A model generated the notes under the pieces. That model was given only the letters and a program-made list of their open reading frames with translations, was not told the DNA's origin and made no database searches. Both the position numbers and the translations under genes were made by a program. From Sphingomonadales bacterium (GTDB lineage Bacteria; Pseudomonadota; Alphaproteobacteria; Sphingomonadales; Sphingomonadaceae), in assembly GCA_025356275.1 (NCBI GenBank), contig JANXUK010000132.1:33733-97732 (forward strand): a stretch of 64,000 bases of DNA, written 5' to 3'. Positions 22,587 to 33,409 of the stretch are shown here, piece after piece. Positions within the stretch are counted from its first letter, which is position 1. Every line of letters begins with the position of its first letter.

Positions 22587-23627
22587 TCAGCGCGAAAAAC
22601 GCCGCCCCAAAAGCGTCAGCAACTCATATTGCGACAGACCGCTGGCCGCCGCGGCCTGAGGCAGGCTGTACTCGGCCTCAACCCAATCGCCCTCGGCAAG
22701 ATCGGGCGCCTCAGCCAGATCGACAACGCTCATATCCATCGACACAAGGCCCAGCACCGGCAGCACCGCCTCGCCCGCGCGCATCAGCCCCTTACCGGAC
22801 CAGCAGCGCAAATAGCCATCGGCATAGCCCAGCGCCACCACGCCCACCCGCATCGGCGCCGGCGCGGTAAACGTTGCATTGTATCCGACACGCTCCCCCG
22901 CCGCCAGCATCCGCACCTGCATCAGCGCCGCCTGGGGATACGCCACCTGCCGGATCACCCCGGCCAGTTCGGCGCGCGGCACTCCGCCATACAGCGCCAA
23001 TCCGGGCCGGGTCAGCGCCCCGTGATATGCCGGCCCCAGCGCGATCCCCGCACTGTTCGCCAGACTGGCGCGGCGATGCGGAATTTGCGCGCATGCCCCC
23101 TGCCAGCGGGCCAGTTGCGCGGCATTCTGCGGCGTGTCCTCGTCGGCAGAGGCGAGATGCGACAGCAGCACGTCCACCGCCAACCCCCCAATCGCCGGAT
23201 CGCCGAGATCCGTCAGCGGCAGACCAAGCCGGTTGATCCCGGTGTCGACCATCAGATCGCATGGGCCCCCACCAGACGCCAGCCACAGCGCCGCCTGCCG
23301 CACCGAATTGATCACCGGGCGCATGCCGGTCGCCTGCGCCCACGCCGCATCGACCGCAGTCAGAGGCCCGTGCAGCACCGACAGCCGCGCCGGCGCCACC
23401 ACATCCAGCAGCTCGGCGGCCTCGCCCCAATGCGCCACGAAGAAATCGCGCGCGCCGGCGTCCTGCAACACCTGCGCCGTCAGACGCGCGCCAATGCCAT
23501 AGCCATCGGCCTTGACTGCCGCCCCCGCCGCGGCTGCGCCCGACATCAGATCCAGCGCGCGCCAATTACCGGCCAGCGCGGCGCGGTCCACCGCCAAGCG
23601 CAGCGCGGCGGGCGGCGCGTCAGGCAT
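22587..23627 (-). CDS. alr: Alanine racemase
   Basis: AAAGAAVKADGYGIGA (PLP Lys), NSAGIALGPAYHGALTRPGLALYGGVP, ERVGYNATF, GYADGY, LVSMDMSVVDL. Confidence 0.95.
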   Translation of the reverse strand: MPDAPPAALRLAVDRAALAGNWRALDLMSGAAAAGAAVKADGYGIGARLTAQVLQDAGARDFFVAHWGEAAELLDVVAPARLSVLHGPLTAVDAAWAQATGMRPVINSVRQAALWLASGGGPCDLMVDTGINRLGLPLTDLGDPAIGGLAVDVLLSHLASADEDTPQNAAQLARWQGACAQIPHRRASLANSAGIALGPAYHGALTRPGLALYGGVPRAELAGVIRQVAYPQAALMQVRMLAAGERVGYNATFTAPAPMRVGVVALGYADGYLRCWSGKGLMRAGEAVLPVLGLVSMDMSVVDLAEAPDLAEGDWVEAEYSLPQAAAASGLSQYELLTLLGRRFSR

Positions 23628-25281
23628 CATCGCGCGGCGGCCCGCCCGGTAGGCCAAACCACGCCACCACCAGCGCCGCTGCCACCACCACCCACGTGTA
23701 CCACAGGCCAGCATAGGGATCGCCGGTCCGCGCCGCGATATAGCTGGCGATCAGCGGCAGGAATCCCCCGAAATAGCCGGTGCCGACATGATAGGGGATG
23801 CTCATCGAGGAATAGCGGATGCGGGCCGGAAACATCTCGGTCAGCAGCGCCGCCAGCGGGCCATAGGTGACGGCGAACAGCCCGAGCAGTATCAGCATCC
23901 CCGCCAAAATCACCATGCTCTGTGCCAGCGACGGCGTCACTTTGGCAAGATCATACCCTGCGGTGCTCAGCCATCCTTGCAATTGTTTCGCGCGCGCAGG
24001 CTTGTCGGCCCATTTATACGCCGCGATCGCTTGCGGCTTGCCACCGATGCTGAGCGCGACATCCGATCCGGCCGCAATATGGTAAGCCGCCCCCGCCGCA
24101 GTCAGGTCGCCCAGCAATTTGCCGCAAGGCGTCGCCTGCTCGCTGGCGAACGGGCTGTAGCGGCAGTCGGGCCCGCTGACCACGATGGGCGCGCGCGCCG
24201 ATGCCGCCGCAAGCCCCGGATTGGCCGCATCGCCGATCATCCAGAATACCGGAAACAACACGATCAGCGTCAGGATATAGCCGATGATGATCGGCTTTTT
24301 GCGCCCGATCCGGTCCGACAGCGCGGCGAACCATACGAACGGCCCCACCCCCAGCACCGCCGCGATGGCCGCGATGATCTCGGCGCGCGCATCCTGCAAC
24401 CGCATTGCCAGCTTGAGGAAAGACAGCGCCGAGAACATCGACGTATAGGAAATCACCGTCATCCCCGCCGCCAACCCGAAGAGCGCGACGAAAATCCGCC
24501 GCCGGTTGCCGGGATAGGTGAAGCTTTCCTTGAACGGATTGGCGGACAGTCCGCCCGCCGCCTTCATTGCCTTGAACACCGGGCTTTCCGCCAGTTTCAG
24601 CCGCATCCACAGCGATATGGCCAAGAGGCCCAGGCTAAGGACAAAAGGCACCCGCCAGCCCCAGGTCGCCCATACCGCCTCGCCCAGCAACGCCTTGCAT
24701 CCCAGTACCGACACCAGGCTGAGCCCGAACCCGCTCAGCACGCTGGCCTGGATATAGCCGGTGTAATAGCCGCGCCGCCCGGCCGGGGCATGCTCCGCCA
24801 CATAGATCGCCGCGCCGCCATATTCGCCGCCGAGCGCCAGCCCCTGAATGATCCTGAGCCCAATGATCAGCACCGGCGCCGCCATGCCGATACGCGCGGC
24901 GGACGGGGTGAGGCCGACCCCGGCGGTGGCCATGCCCATCAGCATCACCGTGACCAGAAACGTGTATTTGCGCCCCAGCCGGTCGCCCAGAAACCCGAAC
25001 AGCACTGCCCCCAAAGGCCGGAACCCGAACCCCACCGCGAACCCGGCCCAGACCAGCAGCACCTGCAAGGTCGGGCTGCCGCTGGGGAAGAAGCTTTTGC
25101 CGATACTGGCCGCCAGCGTGCCGTAGATGAAGAAATCGTACCATTCGAACACCGTGCCCGCCGCGCTGGCCACGATGATCAGCCGCATGTCGGCGGCGGT
25201 GGGCTGATGGTCTTGTGTCCCGATTGCTTCCGCGCTTGCTGCCCCGTTCATTCTCGCCCCCCCGTTCATTCTCGCCCCCAT
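23620..25281 (-). CDS. MFS transporter, metabolite:H+ symporter-like
   Basis: GTVFEWYDFFIYGTLAASIGKSFFP...GAVLFGFLGDRLGRK...IQGLALGGEYGGAAIYVAEHAP. Alternative starts at 25269 and 25251. Confidence 0.93.
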   Translation of the reverse strand: MGARMNGGARMNGAASAEAIGTQDHQPTAADMRLIIVASAAGTVFEWYDFFIYGTLAASIGKSFFPSGSPTLQVLLVWAGFAVGFGFRPLGAVLFGFLGDRLGRKYTFLVTVMLMGMATAGVGLTPSAARIGMAAPVLIIGLRIIQGLALGGEYGGAAIYVAEHAPAGRRGYYTGYIQASVLSGFGLSLVSVLGCKALLGEAVWATWGWRVPFVLSLGLLAISLWMRLKLAESPVFKAMKAAGGLSANPFKESFTYPGNRRRIFVALFGLAAGMTVISYTSMFSALSFLKLAMRLQDARAEIIAAIAAVLGVGPFVWFAALSDRIGRKKPIIIGYILTLIVLFPVFWMIGDAANPGLAAASARAPIVVSGPDCRYSPFASEQATPCGKLLGDLTAAGAAYHIAAGSDVALSIGGKPQAIAAYKWADKPARAKQLQGWLSTAGYDLAKVTPSLAQSMVILAGMLILLGLFAVTYGPLAALLTEMFPARIRYSSMSIPYHVGTGYFGGFLPLIASYIAARTGDPYAGLWYTWVVVAAALVVAWFGLPGGPPRDDA

Positions 25282-25316
25282 TATGATCGTGGTGTTTTCG
25301 CGCCCTAGCTGCCGCC

Positions 25317-25778
25317 CTAACCGCTGACCGCGCGGTTGGAAAGCGCCGCCTGTGCCGCCCGCCACGCCAGCAGGATCGCGCCATGCCGGCCGGGATAGGC
25401 AGCGGCGGCGGATAGCGTGTCCAACCCCGGCCATAAGGGGATCGGCGCAGTTCCGGCCAGCCACGCGGCAATGGCGCGTTCGGCATTGGCGATATCGGCG
25501 GCATTGCACCCGGCAGCCCCCGCCAGAAAGATCGCCGCCGCCGCCTGCCCAACCGCGCAGGCCTGCGCCGCCACCCCCGCACCGGTAATCGCGCGCGTCG
25601 CATCGACCGCCAAACCCAGCGTCAACGAACTGCCGCAACTGGCCGAGCGCGCCTGCCCCCGCAGTGGCTGATCCTCACGCAGCGGAAACTCCGCCAGCCG
25701 CACCGCCAGCGCGAGCACCTCGGGCGTGTAGAGCAGCGCGGCGGACACCGCGCTATTTGTCGGTGCCGGGCGTGTCAT
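25317..25778 (-). CDS. NifU/IscU-like iron-sulfur cluster scaffold family protein
   Basis: RSASCGSSLTLGLAVD...AQACAVGQAAAAIFLAGAAGCNAADI conserved Cys pattern. Confidence 0.75.
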   Translation of the reverse strand: MTRPAPTNSAVSAALLYTPEVLALAVRLAEFPLREDQPLRGQARSASCGSSLTLGLAVDATRAITGAGVAAQACAVGQAAAAIFLAGAAGCNAADIANAERAIAAWLAGTAPIPLWPGLDTLSAAAAYPGRHGAILLAWRAAQAALSNRAVSG

Positions 25779-26298
25779 TGGCGTGGGCCGCAGCGGCAGC
25801 GGCCGCCTCGCTGCGCCGCTCCCCTATCATCTTGACCAATGCGTCGCTGCTGGCGTTGATGAACGGATAGGTGCGCGATTGGGTGATCCAGTCGGGCCGG
25901 CCATTGACCCCCCAGATCGTGTCATACCCCAGCACCAGCACCGAAAAGCCCAGCACCACGATGATCGTGCCCTTCACCGCGCCAAAGCCAAAGCCCAGCA
26001 CGCGGTCAAACGGCCCCAGCACCGAATTGCGGCTGGCATCGCCCAGCCACCGCGCCAACAGCTTGGTCAGCGCATAGGGCACCAACAGCAGGATAGCGAA
26101 ACCCAGCACCGCCGCGCCCGAACTGGTATGCAGGTAATTGAGCAGGAACGCGCTCATCTGATCATGCAGATTGTGGATCGCGAACAGCGCGAATACCCAC
26201 GCCAAAAGCGCCACAAATTCCTGCACAAAGCCCCGCATAAAGCCGAGCACCGCGCCGAGCCCAACCAGAATGAACACCGAGACATCAAAGCCAGTCAT
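25753..26298 (-). CDS. CvpA family membrane protein
   Basis: VLVGLGAVLGFMRGFVQEFVALLAWVFALFAIHNL...LLARWLGDASRNSVLGPFDRVLGFGFGAVKG. Confidence 0.88.
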   Translation of the reverse strand: MTGFDVSVFILVGLGAVLGFMRGFVQEFVALLAWVFALFAIHNLHDQMSAFLLNYLHTSSGAAVLGFAILLLVPYALTKLLARWLGDASRNSVLGPFDRVLGFGFGAVKGTIIVVLGFSVLVLGYDTIWGVNGRPDWITQSRTYPFINASSDALVKMIGERRSEAAAAAAAHANDTPGTDK

Positions 26299-26309
26299 CG
26301 CACCAAGCC

Positions 26310-27689
26310 CTATGCCGCCCCCATGATCCGGTCAACGAGATTTGGCAGGCGGGCCATCGCGGTAAAACGCAAATCGGGCACGTTCGATCCCGCCTTGGCC
26401 GCGCCCTCAGGTGGGCCGAAGGCAGCGGGGAAGCCGAGCTTCACCCCCTCCCGCAGGCGCAGCCCGGCATGCGCGACCCCGCGCACCTCGCCCGCCAACG
26501 AAACCTCGCCAAACCACAAGGATCGTGCCGGCAGAGGCTTGTCCGCCAGCGCAGAGACCAGCGCCGCCGCCACCGCCAGATCGGCCGCCGGATCGACCAG
26601 CCGATAGCCGCCGGCAATATTCAGATACACCTCCGCCGACGAGAAATTGAGCCCACACCGCGCCTCCAGCACCGCCAGCAGCATCGCCAGCCGCCCGCTG
26701 TCCCACCCCACCACTGCCCGGCGCGGGGTCGCGCCGCTGGCCAGCCGCACGATCAGCGCCTGAATCTCTACCAGCACCGGCCGCGTCCCCTCAATCGCCG
26801 GGAACACCGCGCTGCCGGGCACTGCATCGCTCGCGCCCGACAGGAACAGCATTGAGGGATTGCCCACCTCGCTCAGCCCATGCCCCTCCATCGCGAACAC
26901 CCCGATCTCGTCGACCGGGCCAAAGCGGTTCTTGAGGCAGCGCAGGATGCGATATTGATGGCTGCGTTCACCCTCGAACGCCATAACCACATCGACCATA
27001 TGCTCCAGCACGCGCGGGCCGGCGATGCTGCCATCCTTGGTGACATGCCCGACCAGCACCAGCGCGACGCCATTCTCCTTGGCATAGCGGATCAGTTCAA
27101 AGGCCGACGACCGCACCTGACTGACCGTGCCCGGCGCGCCCTCGATCAGGTCGGAATGCATCGTCTGTATCGAATCGATCACCAGCAGCGCCGGCGGCTC
27201 CATTTCGCTCAGCGTGGTCAGGATGTCGCGCACCGATGTCGCCGCCGCCAGCCGGATCGGCGCGCCCGCCAGCCCCAGCCGTTCCGCGCGCAGCCGCACC
27301 TGCCCCGTCGCCTCCTCGCCGCTGATATACACCGCCTCCGCGCCGGTCAGCGCCACCGCCGCCGCCGCCTGGAGCAGCAGCGTCGATTTGCCAATCCCCG
27401 GATCGCCGCCCATCAGGATCGCGCTGCCCGGAACAAGGCCGCCGCCCAGCGCCCGGTCGAACTCGGCAATCCCGCTGGGCCGCCGGCGCAAAGGCTTGCT
27501 GACCGCGTCCAGACGCTCAAACCCGATCGCCCGCCCGCCCGACGACAGATCATGCCGCGCCGAGAACACCGTGGCCGGCACTTCCTCGACCAGCGTGTTC
27601 CACTCACTGCAATCGGCGCATTGCCCCTGCCAGCGGTGAGTCACGCTGCCACAGGCGGCACAGGCGTAGCGCTTCTTTGGTTTAGCCAT
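26310..27689 (-). CDS. radA: DNA repair protein RadA/Sms
   Basis: YACAACGSVTHRWQGQCADCSEWNTLVEE zinc finger, GGDPGIGKSTLLLQAA Walker A, VLVGHVTKDGSIAGPRVLEHMVD, KNRFG. Confidence 0.97.
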   Translation of the reverse strand: MAKPKKRYACAACGSVTHRWQGQCADCSEWNTLVEEVPATVFSARHDLSSGGRAIGFERLDAVSKPLRRRPSGIAEFDRALGGGLVPGSAILMGGDPGIGKSTLLLQAAAAVALTGAEAVYISGEEATGQVRLRAERLGLAGAPIRLAAATSVRDILTTLSEMEPPALLVIDSIQTMHSDLIEGAPGTVSQVRSSAFELIRYAKENGVALVLVGHVTKDGSIAGPRVLEHMVDVVMAFEGERSHQYRILRCLKNRFGPVDEIGVFAMEGHGLSEVGNPSMLFLSGASDAVPGSAVFPAIEGTRPVLVEIQALIVRLASGATPRRAVVGWDSGRLAMLLAVLEARCGLNFSSAEVYLNIAGGYRLVDPAADLAVAAALVSALADKPLPARSLWFGEVSLAGEVRGVAHAGLRLREGVKLGFPAAFGPPEGAAKAGSNVPDLRFTAMARLPNLVDRIMGAA

Positions 27690-27753
27690 CCGCAGGACAT
27701 AATCGGAACGGATAGAGAACGCAATTGCCAGCCGCGAATTTTGCGTTCATCGG

Positions 27754-30087
27754 ATGACTATGCGCCAGAAAGAACTCCGCATCGCGCTTGTCTGCTACGG
27801 CGGGATCAGCCTCGCGGTCTACATGCATGGCGTCACCAAGGAACTGTGGAAGCTCGCCCGCGCCAGCCGCGCCTTCCATGCCGAGGGACAAGATGCGGGG
27901 GTCGGCGCGCTGTCGGCCAGCGAGGCGGTGTACCGCGACCTGCTGCGCCACATCGCCTGCACAAGCAATGTCCGGCTGCGGGTGCTGCTCGATATCGTCG
28001 CGGGGGCCAGCGCCGGGGGGATCAACGGCGTATTTCTGGCGCAGGCGATCCATTCGGGGCAATCGCTCGAACCGCTGACGCATCTGTGGCTCAGCCGCGC
28101 CGATGTCGATGTGCTGCTCGATCCCGATGCGCGGGCGTGGTCGCGGTGGCTCAAGTACTGGGCGGTGCCGGTGGTGCGCTTTATGCTGAGTCGACCGGGC
28201 AACATGGTGTCGCAAAGCGTCGCGCCGGAAGCCCGCGCCGAGGTGCGCGGCAAGCTGTCGCGCCTGATCCGCTCGCGCTGGTTCGAGCCTCCGTTTGGCG
28301 GGATCGGCTTCTCGCGGCTGCTGGCCGAGGCGCTGGATGCGATGGCGGGGGCAGCCCTCCCGGCAGGTGCGCCGCTGCTGCCCGCCGGCCATCCGCTGGA
28401 CCTGTTCGTCACCGCCACCGATTTCGCCGGCCACCTCGCCAGCCTGCGCCTGCACAGCCCGCCCCGCGTCGAGGAGAGCGAGCACCGGCTGAGCATCGGC
28501 TTTGCCGCGCCTGCCCCGGCACAAGGGGGCGAAGCGCTGGCCCCGCTGCTCGAACTGGTGCTGGCCGCGCGCGCCACAGCCAGTTTTCCGGGCGCGTTCC
28601 CACCGCTGCATCTGGGCGAGATCGACCGGCTCGCGGCGGAGCGCGGCGATGGCTGGCCCAGCCGGGAGCGCTTTGTGGCCCGCATCATGCCGCGCCGCGC
28701 CGCCAGCGGCACTGCCGACCATGCCTCGCTGATCGACGGATCGGTGCTGGTCAACGCACCCTTTGCCGAGGCGATGCGCGTGCTAGGATCGCGGCCGGCC
28801 CAGCGCGAGGTCGACCGCCGCTTCATCTATATCGACCCCTGCCCGCAAATGGGCGACCCGGACCAGAACGCCCCGCCCGAGCCGAGCTTTTTCTCGGTGG
28901 TGTTCGGATCGCTGTCATCGATCCCGCGCGAACAGCCGGTGCGCGACAATCTGGAGGAGCTGGCGCGGCACTCGCGCGAAACTGCCGGCCTACGCGCCAT
29001 CGTCTCCGCAATGCGGCCCGAGGTAGAGGCGGCGGTGGTGCAGGTGTTCGGCTATACGCTGTTCCTCGATCGCCCGACCGAGCGCCGGATGGCCAATTGG
29101 CGCGCCAAGGCGGAGCGCGCGGCGACCGACAGCGCCGGATTTGCCTATCAGGGCTATGCCCGCATCCGCGTCGCCGGGGTGCTGACCGCGCTGGCGCTGC
29201 GGATCGCCAGCGCCGCGCCGCAATTCGATGCCGAGGCAGTGGAGGACCGGCTGCGCGCGCATCTGGCGGGTGGCGCGCTGGCGCAGGTGATCGGCGCCAA
29301 GGGCGGGCTGGCCCCGGCGGCGGCCGAGTTTCTGCGCGATCACGATCTGGCCGACCGCATCCGGCGGTTGCGGCTGTTGGTGCGCCGACTGTCGCAGCAA
29401 CGCGGGCCTTTGGGTGAGGTATCCGATGCGGAGCGCCAGCAGGCGCGCGATGCGGTGTTTCGCGCGCTGGCGCTGTATTTCGACCGCGACGGCGGCGCCG
29501 TCACCGGGCCTGGCTTTCCGGCGCTGGCGGCGCGGGTGATGTTGGACCCGGCGGCGGTGCTGGCCGGCATTGCGGTGCGCCGCGATCTGGCCGCGACCGA
29601 CCGCCGGATTGATCAACTGCTGTCCGCCGCGATGGCCGATATGCGGCGCCCGCTGCGGCGGCTGGTGCTGCTGACCTATCTCGGGCATCCGTTCTATGAC
29701 GTCGCCACGCTGCCCCTGCTACGCGGTCGCGACGTGGCGGAGTTCGATGCGATCAAGGTCGACCGCATCTCGCCCGAGGATGCCCGCTCGATCCGCCCCG
29801 GCGGCGCGGCGGCATGCCTGCGCGGGGTGGAATTCTTCAATTTCGGCGCCTTCTTCAGCCGCGCCTACCGCGAGAACGATTACCTGTGGGGCCGGTTGCA
29901 CGGAGCAGAACGCATGATCGACATCGTCGCCTCGGGGGTCGAGGACATCGGGAGCATCGCGCCCGGCGACCTCGCCCGCTTCAAACGCGCGGCGTTCCTG
30001 GCGATACTGGATGAGGAGGAGCCGAGGCTGTTGGCGGACCCGGCGTTGGTGCCGGGGATCAGGGCGGAGGTTTTGCGCCAGAAGTGA
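27754..30087 (+). CDS. Patatin-like phospholipase domain protein (large patatin-related family)
   Basis: LALVCYGGISLAVYMHGVTKELWKL, GASAGGINGVFLAQAI (GxSxG), LIDGSVLVNAPF (DG dyad). Confidence 0.88.
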   Translation: MTMRQKELRIALVCYGGISLAVYMHGVTKELWKLARASRAFHAEGQDAGVGALSASEAVYRDLLRHIACTSNVRLRVLLDIVAGASAGGINGVFLAQAIHSGQSLEPLTHLWLSRADVDVLLDPDARAWSRWLKYWAVPVVRFMLSRPGNMVSQSVAPEARAEVRGKLSRLIRSRWFEPPFGGIGFSRLLAEALDAMAGAALPAGAPLLPAGHPLDLFVTATDFAGHLASLRLHSPPRVEESEHRLSIGFAAPAPAQGGEALAPLLELVLAARATASFPGAFPPLHLGEIDRLAAERGDGWPSRERFVARIMPRRAASGTADHASLIDGSVLVNAPFAEAMRVLGSRPAQREVDRRFIYIDPCPQMGDPDQNAPPEPSFFSVVFGSLSSIPREQPVRDNLEELARHSRETAGLRAIVSAMRPEVEAAVVQVFGYTLFLDRPTERRMANWRAKAERAATDSAGFAYQGYARIRVAGVLTALALRIASAAPQFDAEAVEDRLRAHLAGGALAQVIGAKGGLAPAAAEFLRDHDLADRIRRLRLLVRRLSQQRGPLGEVSDAERQQARDAVFRALALYFDRDGGAVTGPGFPALAARVMLDPAAVLAGIAVRRDLAATDRRIDQLLSAAMADMRRPLRRLVLLTYLGHPFYDVATLPLLRGRDVAEFDAIKVDRISPEDARSIRPGGAAACLRGVEFFNFGAFFSRAYRENDYLWGRLHGAERMIDIVASGVEDIGSIAPGDLARFKRAAFLAILDEEEPRLLADPALVPGIRAEVLRQK

Positions 30088-30115
30088 TCACCGTCACATC
30101 GGCTGGCAGACGCGC

Positions 30116-31234
30116 CTACTCCCCCTGCCCGGCCCACGCGCCCTTGATCCGCTCAAAAAACCCCTTCACCTCAGGGCATTCATCGCCCGTCTCAGTCGCC
30201 TGCAATTCGCGCAGCAATTCCTTTTGCCGCGCGGTCAGTTTGGAGGGCGTTTCCACCGTCACCTCGATCACCAGATCGCCGGTCCCGCGCCCGTTCAGCA
30301 CCGGCATCCCCGCGCCGCGCTGACGCAGTTGTTTGCCCGACTGAATGCCGGCGGGGATGGCGATCACATGGCGCTTGCCGTCCATGCCGGGGATCTCAAC
30401 CTCGCCGCCCAGCGCCGCCTTGGTGAAGGCGATCGGCACGCGGGTGAGCAGGGTAGTGCCCTCACGCTCGAACATGGCGTGCCGGCGGATATGGATGAAG
30501 ACATAGAGGTCGCCCGGCGGCGCGCCCTGCGGCCCGGCCTCGCCCTTGCCGGTCAGGCGGATGCGCGTGCCCTGATCGACGCCCCGTGGGACCGCGAAGT
30601 CGAGCTTTTGACGCTGATCGACGCGGCCTTCGCCGTGGCAGGCGCGGCATGGCTTTTCGATCACCTCGCCCCGGCCGTGACAGGTCGGGCAAGTGCGCTC
30701 GACCATGAAGAAGCCCTGCTGCGCCCGCACCTTGCCATGGCCGCCGCACAGGTTGCAGCGCCGCTTGCCGCTGCCCGGTTCGGCGCCGGCGCCGTGGCAC
30801 GGCTCGCAAGGCATCGAGACGTCGATCTCGACAGTGACATCCTTGCCGTGGAACGCATCCTCCAGCCCGATTTCAAGGTCATAGCGCAGATCGGCACCGC
30901 GCGCCGCCTGTCCCCGCCCGCCGCCGCCGAACGAATTGCCGAAGATCGATTCGAAGATATCGCCAATGTCGGAGAAGCCCTGCCGCCCCGCGGCCGCGCC
31001 GCCATTCTCGAACGCGGCATGGCCGAACCGGTCGTAAGCAGCACGTTTCTGCGGGTCTTTCAGGCAATCATAGGCCGCGCTGATCGATTTGAACCGCGCC
31101 TCGCTGTCGGCACAGCCGGGGTTCTTGTCGGGGTGATAGCGCATGGCGAGGCGGCGATACGACGATTTGATCGTCCCATCGTCGGCCTCACGCGAAATTT
31201 CGAGCAATTCGTAGAAATCAACTTCGGCGGACAT
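30116..31234 (-). CDS. dnaJ: Chaperone DnaJ
   Basis: J domain YYRRLAMRYHPDKNPG-like, four CxxCxGxG-type zinc motifs (CEPCHGAGAEPG, CNLCGGHGKV, CPTCHGRGEV, CRACHGEGRV). Confidence 0.97.
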   Translation of the reverse strand: MSAEVDFYELLEISREADDGTIKSSYRRLAMRYHPDKNPGCADSEARFKSISAAYDCLKDPQKRAAYDRFGHAAFENGGAAAGRQGFSDIGDIFESIFGNSFGGGGRGQAARGADLRYDLEIGLEDAFHGKDVTVEIDVSMPCEPCHGAGAEPGSGKRRCNLCGGHGKVRAQQGFFMVERTCPTCHGRGEVIEKPCRACHGEGRVDQRQKLDFAVPRGVDQGTRIRLTGKGEAGPQGAPPGDLYVFIHIRRHAMFEREGTTLLTRVPIAFTKAALGGEVEIPGMDGKRHVIAIPAGIQSGKQLRQRGAGMPVLNGRGTGDLVIEVTVETPSKLTARQKELLRELQATETGDECPEVKGFFERIKGAWAGQGE

Positions 31235-31298
31235 GCCTTACCCCCAGCTGCCGGAGCCAGCCCGGGCCGTCATTGCGACAGCCCGGGCATAGGCCCAA

Positions 31299-33230
31299 TC
31301 AGCCCTTATGGCCCTCATCGACTTCCGAGAATTCGGCATCGACCACATCCTCGCCGGCGTGCGGCGCCGAAGCCCCGGCGCCCGGCGAAGCGGCGCCAGC
31401 AGCACTTTGGGCCTGCTCCTTCTCATAGATCGACTGGCCCAGCTTCATCGCCTTTTCGGTCAGCGCCTGGGTCTTGGCAGTCATCTCCGCCACATCGCCG
31501 CCCTCGATCGCGGCCTTGGCCTCGGCCACCGCCGCCTCGATCTCGGATTTCAGCGAAGCGTCCACCTTGTCGCCATGCTCTTCCAGCTGACGCTCGGTGG
31601 CGTGGACCAGACTGTCGGCATTGTTTTTCGCTTCGGCGGTTTCGCGGCGCTTCTTGTCATCCTCGGCGAATTTCTCGGCGTCGCGGACCATCTGGTCGAT
31701 ATCCGAATCATTGAGCCCGCCCGAGGCTTGGATCTTGATCTGCTGTTCCTTGCCGGTGCCCTTGTCCTTGGCACTGACGTTGACGATGCCGTTCGCGTCA
31801 ATATCGAACGCCACCTCGATCTGGGGCACACCGCGCCGCGCGGCGGGGATGCCGATCAGGTCGAACTGCCCCAGCACCTTGTTGTCCGCCGCCATCTCGC
31901 GCTCGCCCTGGAACACGCGGATGGTCACCGCCTGCTGATTGTCCTCGGCGGTGCTGAAAACCTGCGCTTTCTTGGTCGGGATCGTGGTGTTGCGGTCGAT
32001 CATACGGGTGAACACGCCGCCCAGCGTCTCGATACCAAGGCTCAGCGGGGTCACGTCGAGCAGCAGCACGTCCTTGACGTCACCCTGCAACACGCCGGCC
32101 TGGATCGCCGCGCCCATCGCCACCACTTCGTCGGGATTGACGCCGGTGTGCGGCTCTTTGCCAAAAAACTCTTTCACAGCGTCGCGCACCTTGGGCATGC
32201 GGGTCATGCCGCCCACCAGCACCACTTCGCCAATGTCCGACGGCTTGAGGCCCGCATCGGCCAGCGCCTTCTTGCACGGTCCCAGCGTGCGCTGGATCAG
32301 GTCACCAACCAGCCGCTCCAGATCGGCGCGGGTGATGTTCTCCACCAGATGCAGCGGGGTGGTGGCGCCGCCTTCCATCCGCGCGGTGATGAAGGGCAGA
32401 TTGATCTCGGTGGTCTGGGCGCTGGACAGCTCGATCTTGGCCTTTTCCGAGGCTTCCTTCAGCCGCTGCAACGCCAACCGGTCCGTCTTGAGGTCGAGGC
32501 CTTCCTTGGCCTTGAACTTTTCGGCCAGATATTCGACCAGCTTGCTGTCGAAATCCTCACCACCAAGGAACGTGTCGCCGTTGGTGGACTTGACCTCGAA
32601 CACACCGTCGCCAATCTCGAGGATCGAGATGTCGAACGTGCCGCCGCCAAGGTCGTAAACTGCAATGGTCTTGCCGTCGGTTTTATCGAGGCCATAAGCC
32701 AGCGCAGCCGCCGTCGGCTCATTGATGATGCGCAGCACTTCAAGTCCCGCGATCTGCCCGGCGTCCTTGGTCGCCTGACGCTGGGCATCGTTGAAATAGG
32801 CGGGAACAGTGATCACCGCCTGAGTCACGGTCTCACCGAGATACGATTCGGCGGTTTCCTTCATCTTCTGGAGCGTGAAGGCCGAAACCTGCGACGGGCT
32901 GTAATCGGTGCCGCCCGCTTTCACCCAGGCGTCGCCATTCTTGCCCTTGGAGATGGCATAGGGGACCAGGCTCATGTCTTTCTGGGTCATCGGATCGTCG
33001 AAACGGCGCCCGATCAGACGTTTCACCGCATAGATCGTGTTGTCGGGGTTGGTAACCGCCTGCCGCTTGGCTGGCTGACCGATCAGGCGCTCGCCATCCT
33101 TGGTGAAGGCCACGATCGAGGGGGTGGTGCGCGCGCCTTCCGAATTCTCGATCACTTTCGGTTTGCCGCCGTCCATCACCGCGACGCAGCTGTTGGTGGT
33201 GCCCAGATCGATACCGATAACTTTAGCCAT
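31299..33230 (-). CDS. dnaK: Chaperone DnaK (Hsp70)
   Basis: [61 protein letters not shown]. Confidence 0.99.
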   Translation of the reverse strand: MAKVIGIDLGTTNSCVAVMDGGKPKVIENSEGARTTPSIVAFTKDGERLIGQPAKRQAVTNPDNTIYAVKRLIGRRFDDPMTQKDMSLVPYAISKGKNGDAWVKAGGTDYSPSQVSAFTLQKMKETAESYLGETVTQAVITVPAYFNDAQRQATKDAGQIAGLEVLRIINEPTAAALAYGLDKTDGKTIAVYDLGGGTFDISILEIGDGVFEVKSTNGDTFLGGEDFDSKLVEYLAEKFKAKEGLDLKTDRLALQRLKEASEKAKIELSSAQTTEINLPFITARMEGGATTPLHLVENITRADLERLVGDLIQRTLGPCKKALADAGLKPSDIGEVVLVGGMTRMPKVRDAVKEFFGKEPHTGVNPDEVVAMGAAIQAGVLQGDVKDVLLLDVTPLSLGIETLGGVFTRMIDRNTTIPTKKAQVFSTAEDNQQAVTIRVFQGEREMAADNKVLGQFDLIGIPAARRGVPQIEVAFDIDANGIVNVSAKDKGTGKEQQIKIQASGGLNDSDIDQMVRDAEKFAEDDKKRRETAEAKNNADSLVHATERQLEEHGDKVDASLKSEIEAAVAEAKAAIEGGDVAEMTAKTQALTEKAMKLGQSIYEKEQAQSAAGAASPGAGASAPHAGEDVVDAEFSEVDEGHKG

Positions 33231-33409
33231 GAATTGCGTTCCCTAACCGTCAGTTGACGCCGCCCTTGCACCCCCCGGACATTGCGGCAGGGCGGTTCGG
33301 CAGCTCGTGTAACCGGGGGCGATATAGGTGCGGTTTCGCTTGGCACAAGGGCATTGCCCGATTAGCCGGGGCGCAGATAGGCCATCGGGTGCCATCAGGG
33401 GCAAAAATC

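Noticed and set aside
26880-29417. 845-aa plus-strand ORF across radA antisense and the patatin gene
   Set aside because: Low-complexity His/Arg/Gln-rich translation typical of antisense or off-frame reading in high-GC DNA; radA and the patatin-like gene have clear motifs in other frames.
31308-33257. 649-aa ORF antisense to dnaK
   Set aside because: Long antisense frames opposite hsp70 genes are a known codon-bias artefact; no recognisable domain.
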